From the NCBI GenBank assembly GCA_938003515.1, contig CALKYL010000202.1, forward strand, positions 1 through 7,902: a DNA stretch of 7,902 nucleotides, in the 5' to 3' direction. The DNA comes from an uncultured bacterium (GTDB taxonomy: Bacteria; Planctomycetota; UBA1135; UBA2386). A model generated the notes under the pieces. That model saw nothing but the letters and a program-made list of their open reading frames with translations. It made no database searches and had not been told where the DNA came from. Every line of letters starts with the position of its first letter. The stretch's first letter is position 1. A program made the position numbers and the translations under genes. Of this stretch, positions 1 through 6,014 are shown in pieces.

Positions 1-1145
1 TCGTCGCTCTCGAGGATGCCGGCGTGGCAGACGCCCGCGCCGACGAACTCGACCAGCCGCTCGTGCTCCTCGAACGTGCAGCCGTCGAGCGCGAGGCGGC
101 CCCAGACGATGTCGGCGCACAGCCGCGCCTTGGCGAGCGCGTCGGGGCCCGCGATCGTCAGCTGGCCCGTCGCCTTGTAGCCGTTCCGGTAGCTGAGCGA
201 GACCTTGTAGGTGTCGGTCGGCGGGCCGCCCTTCACGCCGGAGACCCGCACGCGGTCGCGGCCGACTTCCTCGATCTTCGCGCTCGTGAAGTCGGCCGCG
301 CAGTCGGGTCCGAGGTAGCGCTTCGGGTCGCCCATCTCGTAGAGCAGCTGCGAGACGACGGTGTCGCGGGTCAAGAGCCCCCCGGTGCCCTCGTGCTTGG
401 TGACGGTGAACGTGCCGTCGGGCGTCGCTTCGATCACCGGGTAGACGATGCGCACGAAGTCCTCGACGTCGCGCCAGTTCGTGTAGTTGCCGCCCGTGCA
501 CTGCGCGCCGCACTCGCCGATGTGGCCCGCGACGGTGCTCGCGGCGAGCTCGTCGTAGTCGGTCGGCTTCCAGCCGAACTCGTGCACCATCGGGCCGCCG
601 ACGAGCGCCGGATCGGTCACGCGGCCGCAGATGACGATCTGGGCGCCCGCCGCGAGGCACTCGGCGACCGAGAACGCGCCGATGTAGGCGTTGGCGCTGA
701 GCAGCCGGTCCTGCACGTCGCTGAGCGGCCGGCCGTCGTCCATGTTCGCCATCGCGTGGCCCGAGGCGAGCAGCTCCGGCACGCGCGCGAGCACGTCGTC
801 GCCCTCGACGACGCCGACCTTGAGGCCGCGGATGCCGAGCTTCTTCGCGAGGTCGAGCACGGCGCGCAGGCACGCGTGCGGGTTCACGCCGCCGGCGTTG
901 GCGATCACCTTGATGCCCTTGTCGTGGATCGCCGGCAGGGTGCGCTCGAGCATGCGTACGAAGTCGGTCGCGTAGCCGGCGTCCGGGTTCCGCCCCTTGA
1001 GCTTCTGCATGATGCTCATGGTCACCTCGGCGAGGTAGTCGAGGGCGAGGTAGTCGAGCGGACCTTCCTCGACGAGCCGAACGGGGCCGAGGATCGAGTC
1101 GCCCCAGAAGCCCTGGCCGTAGCCGATGAGAACCTTGTCGCGCAT
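1..1145 (-). CDS. AtuA/DUF1446-family protein (acyclic terpene utilization-like), C-terminus off the left edge
   Basis: Reading the minus strand from ATG at 1145-1143 gives 381 codons with no stop before the window ends, so the 3' part is missing. Visible motifs are YGQGFWGDS (residues 9-17), IANAGGVNP (81-89), CGRVTDPAL (173-181) and GHIGECGAQCTGG (207-219). Together these are the hallmark blocks of the DUF1446/AtuA family. AtuA itself is needed for citronellol/geraniol catabolism in Pseudomonas, but its reaction is not firmly established and many homologues lie outside terpene pathways, so no substrate is assigned. Family members are about 450 aa, or about 600 aa with an extra C-terminal domain; which form this is cannot be seen. 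There is no signal peptide, so it is probably cytoplasmic. The start is supported by the conserved N-terminal block beginning right after it; the ribosome site is weak (AAGG a few bases upstream). The usual acyl-CoA carboxylase partner genes would have to lie beyond the left edge. The family call is firm; the function is not. Confidence 0.9.
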   Translation of the reverse strand, partial: MRDKVLIGYGQGFWGDSILGPVRLVEEGPLDYLALDYLAEVTMSIMQKLKGRNPDAGYATDFVRMLERTLPAIHDKGIKVIANAGGVNPHACLRAVLDLAKKLGIRGLKVGVVEGDDVLARVPELLASGHAMANMDDGRPLSDVQDRLLSANAYIGAFSVAECLAAGAQIVICGRVTDPALVGGPMVHEFGWKPTDYDELAASTVAGHIGECGAQCTGGNYTNWRDVEDFVRIVYPVIEATPDGTFTVTKHEGTGGLLTRDTVVSQLLYEMGDPKRYLGPDCAADFTSAKIEEVGRDRVRVSGVKGGPPTDTYKVSLSYRNGYKATGQLTIAGPDALAKARLCADIVWGRLALDGCTFEEHERLVEFVGAGVCHAGILESD

Positions 1146-1261
1146 GTGCCTTGGCGGAAGACGGTGGGCGGGCAGGATAGCCGCTGGCGCCGCCGATCGG
1201 CACCGCGGGTTGCCGTGCCGGCCCTCTCCGCCGCTTGCGCGCGGACGGTCGCTCGCCGACC
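1146..1261. promoter_or_regulatory. Divergent intergenic region with small inverted repeats
   Basis: These 116 bases separate the leftward AtuA-family gene from the rightward cytochrome gene, so promoters for both should lie here. A perfect 10-bp palindrome GCCGATCGGC is at 1192-1201. A 6-bp inverted repeat, CGGCAC (1198-1203) with GTGCCG (1215-1220), overlaps it. On the minus strand TATCCT (complement of 1174-1179) could be a -10 element for the AtuA gene, but no matching -35 is visible. Short palindromes are common in such GC-rich DNA, so an operator is only a possibility. Confidence 0.3.
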
Positions 1262-1804
1262 ATGTGCGCCCCCGTGAAGCGACTCCTGCTCCCGATGCTG
1301 TTCCTGGCCGCCGCCTCGTGCTCCGAGGAGACCGGCGCCGACGCCGCCGCCGCCGACGCCGCGACCGCGCGCGCCGTCGCCGCGGCCGATCTCTACGACG
1401 ACTCCGACTGCAATCTGTCGACGCCGCTCGTCGAGGGCGTGCCCGGCAGTCCCGGCAACCTGATCCCGTCCGACCGCAACCCGAACGGCGACAGCGAACT
1501 CGCGGTGCTGATGCGCCGCTTCGTCGACGATCTGCGGGAGGCGCGGCTGATGATCGAGGCGGGCCAGCCGCTGAAGCCGCTCTTCCCGACGCACCGCAAG
1601 ATGCGCTGCGCGTGGCCGACGGTCCCAGCCGAACGCGACGAGGCCTACGACGGCCGGGCCAAGACGTACCTGACGGCCGTGCGCGCGTTCGACGAGGCGC
1701 CGGGCAAGCACACCTACAACGCGGTGGTCACGGGCTGCGTCGCGTGCCACACCGTCTCGTGCGGCGGCGTGATCCCGCTGATCGAGACGCTGCAGTGGCA
1801 GTGA
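1262..1804 (+). CDS. Small c-type cytochrome lipoprotein with a single C-terminal CXXCH
   Basis: 180 aa from ATG 1262. The N-terminus is a signal peptide: Lys-Arg, then a hydrophobic run, then LAAASC, with Cys20 as the probable lipidated residue (a somewhat relaxed lipobox, Ala at -3). An Ala/Asp-rich linker follows. The one heme-binding motif, CVACH, is at residues 159-163, only about 20 residues from the end. A C-terminal heme site after a mostly helical body resembles the cytochrome c'/c556 four-helix arrangement rather than class I cytochromes. In that model Met84 (in VLMRRF) could be the sixth heme ligand from the first helix; this is inference. Further Cys residues (Cys50, Cys116, Cys167) may form disulfides. 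The likely role is envelope electron transfer; the partner is unknown. Start choice is uncertain: GTG 1274 also gives a good signal peptide, a longer TTG start at 1235 is less likely, and no clear Shine-Dalgarno decides. The transporter gene follows after 40 nt and may share its transcript. Confidence 0.78.
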   Translation: MCAPVKRLLLPMLFLAAASCSEETGADAAAADAATARAVAAADLYDDSDCNLSTPLVEGVPGSPGNLIPSDRNPNGDSELAVLMRRFVDDLREARLMIEAGQPLKPLFPTHRKMRCAWPTVPAERDEAYDGRAKTYLTAVRAFDEAPGKHTYNAVVTGCVACHTVSCGGVIPLIETLQWQ

Positions 1805-1844
1805 GCGCAGAATCCGGCGCGAGCCTCCGCACGAAGCGCGCCCC

Positions 1845-2522
1845 ATGACCCTGACAGCAGTCGAAGACCCGGAGGCGCGTCCGGTCGACTTCGTGTTCCT
1901 GCTGCTGGCCGCGACGTTCCTCGCGTCGCTCGTCGTCTGCAACCTGATCGCCAACAAGTTCCTGACGGTCGACCTCGGCTTCAAGGTCTTCGTGCTCTCC
2001 GCGGGAGCGCTGCCGTATCCGATCACGTTCCTCGCGACCGATCTGCTGAGCGAGCTCTACGGCCACCGCCGCGCCAACCTCGTCGTCTGGTCGGGCTTCG
2101 CGGCGTCGATGTTCACGCTGTTCTCGCTGTGGCTCGGCGAACAGTTCGCCGCGATCCCGGGCAGCCTCGTCGGTGACGACTCGTATCGCACCGTGTTCGG
2201 CACCGCGCCGCGCGTCATCGCCGCCTCGATGACCGCGTATCTGATCGCGCAGCTCGTCGACGTGCGGCTGTTCCACTTCTGGCGTCGGCTGACGAACGGC
2301 CGCCACCTGTGGTTGCGCAACAACGCGTCGACGATCGTCTCGCAGCTGCTCGACTCGGCGCTGGTCGTGCTGGTGCTGTTCTGGGGCCTGAAGCCGGGGA
2401 CGGAGATGGCGGCGATCGTGCTCGACCTGTGGCTGTTCAAGGCGCTCGTCGCGCTGGCCGACACGCCGCTGTTCTACGCCGGCACGTGGTGGCTGCAGCG
2501 CGTCGTGATGCGGCCGCTGTGA
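1845..2522 (+). CDS. yhhQ: Queuosine-precursor transporter, YhhQ/VUT family (DUF165)
   Basis: 225 aa integral membrane protein. The family signature is clear: VCNLIANKFL (31-40), PYPITFLATDLLSELYG (57-73) with its charged Asp/Glu pair, YLIAQLVDVRLFHFWRR (132-148) and the RNNASTIVSQLLD block (158-170). About six hydrophobic segments can be placed, near 16-36, 46-66, 78-98, 122-142, 164-184 and 186-210. In E. coli YhhQ imports the queuosine precursors preQ0 and preQ1 for tRNA modification; that activity is inferred here from family membership. Length is normal for the family and the protein looks intact. The ATG at 1845 has no strong Shine-Dalgarno. No other queuosine genes are in the window, and the 40-nt upstream gap does not resemble a preQ1 riboswitch. 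It could be read through from the cytochrome gene, though no functional link is evident. Confidence 0.92.
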   Translation: MTLTAVEDPEARPVDFVFLLLAATFLASLVVCNLIANKFLTVDLGFKVFVLSAGALPYPITFLATDLLSELYGHRRANLVVWSGFAASMFTLFSLWLGEQFAAIPGSLVGDDSYRTVFGTAPRVIAASMTAYLIAQLVDVRLFHFWRRLTNGRHLWLRNNASTIVSQLLDSALVVLVLFWGLKPGTEMAAIVLDLWLFKALVALADTPLFYAGTWWLQRVVMRPL

Positions 2523-2583
2523 CGTTCGTCCGCCGCGGCCTGGCGCGGCCGTGCGGGAAGGATCGATCAAGAGGCGGAGAAGG

Positions 2584-2615
2584 CGCGGCGCGCGCCGACC
2601 GCGGCACGCGCCGCG
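2584..2615 (+). terminator. Possible intrinsic terminator after the transporter gene
   Basis: A perfect 9-bp GC stem pairs CGCGGCGCG (2584-2592) with CGCGCCGCG (2607-2615) around a 14-nt loop, followed at once by ATTCTTC. It lies about 60 nt past the transporter stop codon. A smaller 6-bp hairpin (GCCGCG 2532-2537 with CGCGGC 2544-2549) lies closer to the stop and has no T tract. The T-rich tail is short, so termination here is plausible rather than shown. Confidence 0.35.
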
Positions 2616-2660
2616 ATTCTTCACGCCGCGCTCGCTGACGGTTCGCGGCGACGCGGACAA

Positions 2661-2687
2661 GGGGACGTTCCCCGTTTCCAGAAGGAA
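2661..2687 (+). promoter_or_regulatory. Leader of the PhoX-like gene: small hairpin and Shine-Dalgarno
   Basis: A compact inverted repeat, GGGGA (2661-2665) with TCCCC (2669-2673) around a 3-nt loop, is followed by AAGGA (2682-2686). That Shine-Dalgarno lies 10 nt before the ATG at 2697 and supports this start. I see no convincing -35/-10 pair upstream. The rest of the 174-nt gap (2523-2696) holds the hairpins listed separately and nothing else recognisable. Confidence 0.4.
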
Positions 2688-2696
2688 CACCACCTC

Positions 2697-4667
2697 ATGC
2701 AACAGCTGCACATCTTGGCCGCCGCGGTCGCCGCGGCGGTCTCCCTGCCGGCACAGGGTTCGATCCAGGGTCCGAGTTCTTCGCGCACTCCCTACCTCCA
2801 GGACTCCGCCCCGAACGCGGGCGTCGTGCGCGAGATCACCTCGATCGTCACGACCACCGACCTCGTTCCGCTCACCGGCGCGCCGGCGACGCCCTACGAG
2901 ATCGCGGGCATCCTCGACGGTCTCGGCGCCTACGACAACGGCGACGGCACGGTCACGATCCTCGCCAACCACGAGATCAACACGTCCCAGGGCGTCGTGC
3001 GCCGCCACGGCGCGCGCGGCACGTTCGTGTCGGAGATCGTCGTCGACAAGAACACGCTCCAGGTGATCTCCGGCCAGGATCTGATCGAGAAGTTCATCGA
3101 CCTGAACGGCAACGAGCGCAGCGTCGCCAGCGGCAACCCGATCGCCCTCGGCCGCTTCTGCTCGGCCGACCTCGCGCCGGTCACCGCGTTCTACAACCCG
3201 GCGACGGGCCTCGGAACGCAGGAGCGCATCTTCACCAACGGGGAGGAGGGCCCGTCGAGCGGCTACGCGGTCGCGACGGTCGCCACCGGACCGAACAAGG
3301 GAACGGCCTACCTGCTGCCGGCGTTCAACCTGTCGACGAACGGCTCGGGCGTCAACGCCGTCGGCGCGTGGGAGAACGTGCTCGGCAACCCGTTCGCCCA
3401 GGACCTGACGATCGTCGCCGGCACCAACGACGGCGGCACGAGCGTCATGGACAACACGGTCAACATCTACGTCGGCGTCAAGCAGGCGACCGGCAACGAG
3501 GTCGAGCGCGCCGGCCTGATGAACGGCACGAACTACCTCGTCAGCGTCGTCGGCAACCCGGCCGAGATCGTCGACGGCACGACCCGCCAGACGAACATCG
3601 CCAGCGGCACGCGCTTCACGCTCGAGCCGACCTCGGGCACCGAGTTCTCGCGCCCGGAGGACGGCCACTGGGACCCGACCCGGCCGACCGACTTCTACTT
3701 CGTCACGACGGATCGCCTCGACACGGTGACCAGCACCGGCTTCAACCAGACCGCCGGTTCGAGCGGTCCGGCCAACCAGATCGGCATGTCGCGCCTGTGG
3801 CGGCTGCGCTTCGACGACATCACCGCGCCGCTGCTCGGCGGCACGATCGACCTGCTCGTCGACGGCGGCAACAACGACGTCAAGGTCAACATGCTCGACA
3901 ACATGTGCGTCGGCGACGACGGCGTCGTCTACATGACGGAGGATCCGGGCAACACGACCTACGCGGCGCGCGTCTGGGCCTACGACCCGGCCAGCGACAC
4001 GCTGGTCGAGCTCGCCAAGATGGACGAGGCCCGTTGGGGTGAGCTGCCGGTCAACGGCGGCACGCCGGGCGCCGTGTCGCCCTACACCAACAACAAGGAG
4101 ATCTCGGGCGTCATCGACGTCTCGACGCTGTTCCCGCACGCGGACGACGAGCGCGTGCTGCTGCTCGACGTGCAGGACCACAACAACAACCCGGCGGTCG
4201 CCACGGCGTCGTCGGTCGAGGGCGGCCAGCTGCTGCTGATGAAGGTGTCGGTGCGCGCGCGCACCGAGTCGTTCGGCACCGGCTGCGGCCTCGATCTCGC
4301 TGCCGCGCCGGGCGTGCGTCCGGCGCTCGGCGCGACGCTGCGCGCCAACGTGACCGGCGTCCCGACCGGCGAGGCCGCGGTCATGATGGTCGGCGCGTCC
4401 AACACGTCCTTCCTCGGCGCGCCGCTGCCGGCGCCGCTGGACCCGCTCGGGCTGACGGGCTGCACGCTCTACCAGGACATCGCGCTCCAGACCGCGGGGA
4501 CCCTCGCGACGACCGGCCCGAACTCGGGGCGCTACGACCTGCCGATCCCGCTGCAGTTCTCGCTGACCGGCTTCGCGGTCTACCTGCAGGCCTGGTCGAC
4601 GGCCACGGGCGCCAACCCGGCGAACCTGATCGTCAGCAACGGCCTCGAGGTCGTCGTCGGCTTCTGA
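2697..4667 (+). CDS. Secreted PhoX-like (DUF839) protein fused to a planctomycete-type C-terminal domain
   Basis: 656 aa. Residues 1-19 form a Sec signal peptide ending SLPA before QG. Residues about 45-515 resemble the PhoX/DUF839 beta-propeller family: a DNGDGTVTILANHE strand pair (NHE at 91-93), then VRRHGARGTFVSE, RFCSAD (Cys155), TNGEEG (Glu183, Glu184), a SRPEDGHWDP block (PED at 320-322), LDNMCVGDDG (from 400) and MTEDPGNT (Glu415, Asp416). In PhoX enzymes Cys and acidic residues in comparable blocks bind the Fe/Ca cofactor of the phosphatase. This copy is divergent, so phosphatase activity is possible but unproven. Residues 526-656 are a separate domain starting FGTGCG, with NTSFLGAPLP, GCTLY and a SNGLEVVVGF end. 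Its Cys530 and Cys589 could form a disulfide. I recognise this as a domain recurring at the ends of secreted proteins in some planctomycetes; its function is unknown, with surface attachment or sorting possible. The ATG at 2697 is set by the signal peptide and the AAGGA ahead of it. It is probably its own transcription unit, with hairpins on both sides. Confidence 0.85.
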   Translation: MQQLHILAAAVAAAVSLPAQGSIQGPSSSRTPYLQDSAPNAGVVREITSIVTTTDLVPLTGAPATPYEIAGILDGLGAYDNGDGTVTILANHEINTSQGVVRRHGARGTFVSEIVVDKNTLQVISGQDLIEKFIDLNGNERSVASGNPIALGRFCSADLAPVTAFYNPATGLGTQERIFTNGEEGPSSGYAVATVATGPNKGTAYLLPAFNLSTNGSGVNAVGAWENVLGNPFAQDLTIVAGTNDGGTSVMDNTVNIYVGVKQATGNEVERAGLMNGTNYLVSVVGNPAEIVDGTTRQTNIASGTRFTLEPTSGTEFSRPEDGHWDPTRPTDFYFVTTDRLDTVTSTGFNQTAGSSGPANQIGMSRLWRLRFDDITAPLLGGTIDLLVDGGNNDVKVNMLDNMCVGDDGVVYMTEDPGNTTYAARVWAYDPASDTLVELAKMDEARWGELPVNGGTPGAVSPYTNNKEISGVIDVSTLFPHADDERVLLLDVQDHNNNPAVATASSVEGGQLLLMKVSVRARTESFGTGCGLDLAAAPGVRPALGATLRANVTGVPTGEAAVMMVGASNTSFLGAPLPAPLDPLGLTGCTLYQDIALQTAGTLATTGPNSGRYDLPIPLQFSLTGFAVYLQAWSTATGANPANLIVSNGLEVVVGF

Positions 4668-4708
4668 TTGCGCGGTCGCCCGCGGGCCTGCGCCGCGCGC
4701 GACCCCAC

Positions 4709-4753
4709 GGAGCGAGGACACGGCGCGGCGAGTCCGCATCGTGTCCTCGCTTC
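4709..4753 (+). terminator. Strong hairpin between the PhoX-like and imelysin genes
   Basis: A perfect 11-bp inverted repeat, AGCGAGGACAC (4711-4721) with GTGTCCTCGCT (4741-4751), extends to about 13-15 pairs if G-U wobbles at its ends are allowed. It begins about 40 nt after the PhoX-like stop and ends 35 nt before the imelysin ATG. There is no real T tract after it, so it may be a factor-assisted terminator, an RNA 3'-end protector, or a regulatory element in the imelysin leader. Confidence 0.5.
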
Positions 4754-4774
4754 CGTCGACGTCCTTCACGCCGC

Positions 4775-4779
4775 AGGGA
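4775..4779 (+). promoter_or_regulatory. Shine-Dalgarno of the imelysin gene
   Basis: AGGGA lies 9 nt before the ATG at 4789. It favours that ATG over the in-frame GTG at 4741, which would add 16 residues ahead of the signal peptide and lies inside the hairpin's 3' arm. Confidence 0.55.
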
Positions 4780-4788
4780 TTCGCACCG

Positions 4789-6003
4789 ATGACCAACCGA
4801 TTCATGAAGACGACGGCGTCGCTGTCCCTCGTGCTCACCGGACCCCTCGTGCTCGCCGGCGCCCTGCTCCCCGCCGTGGCCGCGCAGGTCGGCGCCGGGA
4901 GCGACGCAGCGGCGGGCGCCCACGCGCTCTCCGGGACCGACGCCCACGCCCGCGCGGTCGTGCGACACCACGCCGACGCCTGCTTCCGGCTGCACGGTGA
5001 GTGCCTCGAACGGGCCCGCGCGCTGCAGCGAGCGGTCGTGGACCTGCTCGCCGCGCCCGACGCCGAGCGGCTGGCCGCGGCACGAGCCGCGTGGAGCCAC
5101 GCCCGGCTCGTCTACGGCCGCATCGAAGCGCTCCGTTTCCGCGGCGGTCCGATCGAAGAGCTGGAGCCGTTGCTCAACGCGTGGCCGGTCGACGAGGCCT
5201 ACATCGAACACGTCGCCTACGGCGCGGCCGGTGGCATCGTGCACGACCGCCAGACCTGGCGCGCGCTGAGCGCACCGCTGCTCGAGCACGCGAACGAGCG
5301 CGGCAGCGAGACCAACGTCAGCGTCGGCTGGCACGCGATCGAGTTCCTGCTGTGGGGGCGGGACACGTTCGCCGACGGCCCCGGTCGTCGCGCGCACACG
5401 GACTTCGTCGACGGCGAGGCCGTCGACGCCGAGCGCAGGCGCGCCTACCTGCGCATCGTCACCGACCAGCTCGTCGCGCACCTCGCGCAGCTCGAGCGCG
5501 CCTGGGCACCGGACGCCGACAACCACCGCCGCCGCTTCGAGGCCGACGTGCGCGGCTCCGTGCGTGCGATGCTGACCGGGGCGGCGATCCTGACCGCGTT
5601 CGAGCTGTGCGGCGAGCGGCTCGCGGTCGCCTACGAGACGCAGGACCAGGAGCAGGAGCACTCGTGTTTCAGCGACACGACCTGCGCGGATCTGGTCGCC
5701 AACCAGCTCGGCATCGTCGCGGTGCTCGATGGAGACGGGGCCGGCGACGAAGCGAGCGTGATCGGGCTCGTGCGTCGCCGCGATCCCGAGATCGCCGCGC
5801 ACCTCGAGTCGTGCCTCGCCGAGACGCTCGTGGCGATGCGCGCGATCCCGCAGCCGTTCGACCAGGCGTTCCTCGGCGACGACGACGCGCCGGGTCGGCG
5901 GGCGATCCTGACGGCGATGCGCGCGCTCGAGCAGCAGGCCGAGGCGATCGCGATCGCCGGCCGCCTGCTCGGCCACGAACTGCCGATGCGGCCCGGCAAC
6001 TGA
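4789..6003 (+). CDS. Imelysin-family (M75/IrpA-like) periplasmic protein
   Basis: 404 aa from ATG 4789. Residues 1-32 are a Sec signal peptide (Arg/Lys start, long hydrophobic core, AVAA before Gln33). The mature part is helical and shows the imelysin signatures in order: an AWPVDEAYIEHV block (131-142), the defining GxHxxE motif as GWHAIEFLLWGRD (180-192; His182, Glu185), and a second-half EQEHSCFSDTT block (from 288) followed by the family's DLVANQLGI segment. Length is typical. Imelysins such as cyanobacterial IrpA are linked to iron acquisition, and one Pseudomonas member was reported to cleave insulin. The fold resembles the M75 part of EfeO, and true peptidase activity is doubtful for many members, so an iron-related binding role is the safer inference. 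The di-heme gene starts 11 nt downstream, so the two are almost certainly co-transcribed and translationally linked. No Fur box was recognised upstream. Confidence 0.93.
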   Translation: MTNRFMKTTASLSLVLTGPLVLAGALLPAVAAQVGAGSDAAAGAHALSGTDAHARAVVRHHADACFRLHGECLERARALQRAVVDLLAAPDAERLAAARAAWSHARLVYGRIEALRFRGGPIEELEPLLNAWPVDEAYIEHVAYGAAGGIVHDRQTWRALSAPLLEHANERGSETNVSVGWHAIEFLLWGRDTFADGPGRRAHTDFVDGEAVDAERRRAYLRIVTDQLVAHLAQLERAWAPDADNHRRRFEADVRGSVRAMLTGAAILTAFELCGERLAVAYETQDQEQEHSCFSDTTCADLVANQLGIVAVLDGDGAGDEASVIGLVRRRDPEIAAHLESCLAETLVAMRAIPQPFDQAFLGDDDAPGRRAILTAMRALEQQAEAIAIAGRLLGHELPMRPGN

Positions 6004-6007
6004 GGAG
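6003..6007 (+). promoter_or_regulatory. Shine-Dalgarno of the di-heme gene, overlapping the imelysin stop codon
   Basis: AGGAG begins on the last base of the imelysin TGA (6001-6003) and lies 7 nt before the ATG at 6015. The overlap implies coupled translation of the two genes and fixes the start of the second one, even though its reading frame stays open about 1 kb further upstream. Confidence 0.75.
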
Positions 6008-6014
6008 CGCCGCG

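Noticed and set aside
24..1277. Long plus-strand open frame opposite the AtuA-family gene
   Set aside because: The minus strand carries unmistakable DUF1446 motifs; the plus-strand translation is repetitive Arg/Ala/Val/Asp sequence with no homology signal.
1805..1844. Possible preQ1 riboswitch ahead of the queuosine-precursor transporter
   Set aside because: The 40-nt gap lacks the preQ1-I stem, the A-rich tail and the conserved loop bases.
4741..4788. GTG at 4741 as the imelysin start
   Set aside because: It would put 16 extra residues before a normal signal peptide and begin inside a hairpin arm; ATG 4789 has AGGGA at the right spacing.
1728..4838. A very long open frame (about 1036 codons) on the minus strand opposite the transporter and PhoX-like genes
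   Set aside because: It is a shadow frame created by GC-rich codon use: its translation is Arg/Asp/Val/Gly-rich low-complexity sequence with no family motifs, while the plus strand holds clear families.
5001..6014. An upstream extension of the di-heme reading frame through most of the imelysin gene, giving a 797-aa protein
   Set aside because: The extension is Arg/Ala-rich out-of-frame sequence, while the imelysin frame has its diagnostic motifs, and a good Shine-Dalgarno precedes the ATG at 6015.
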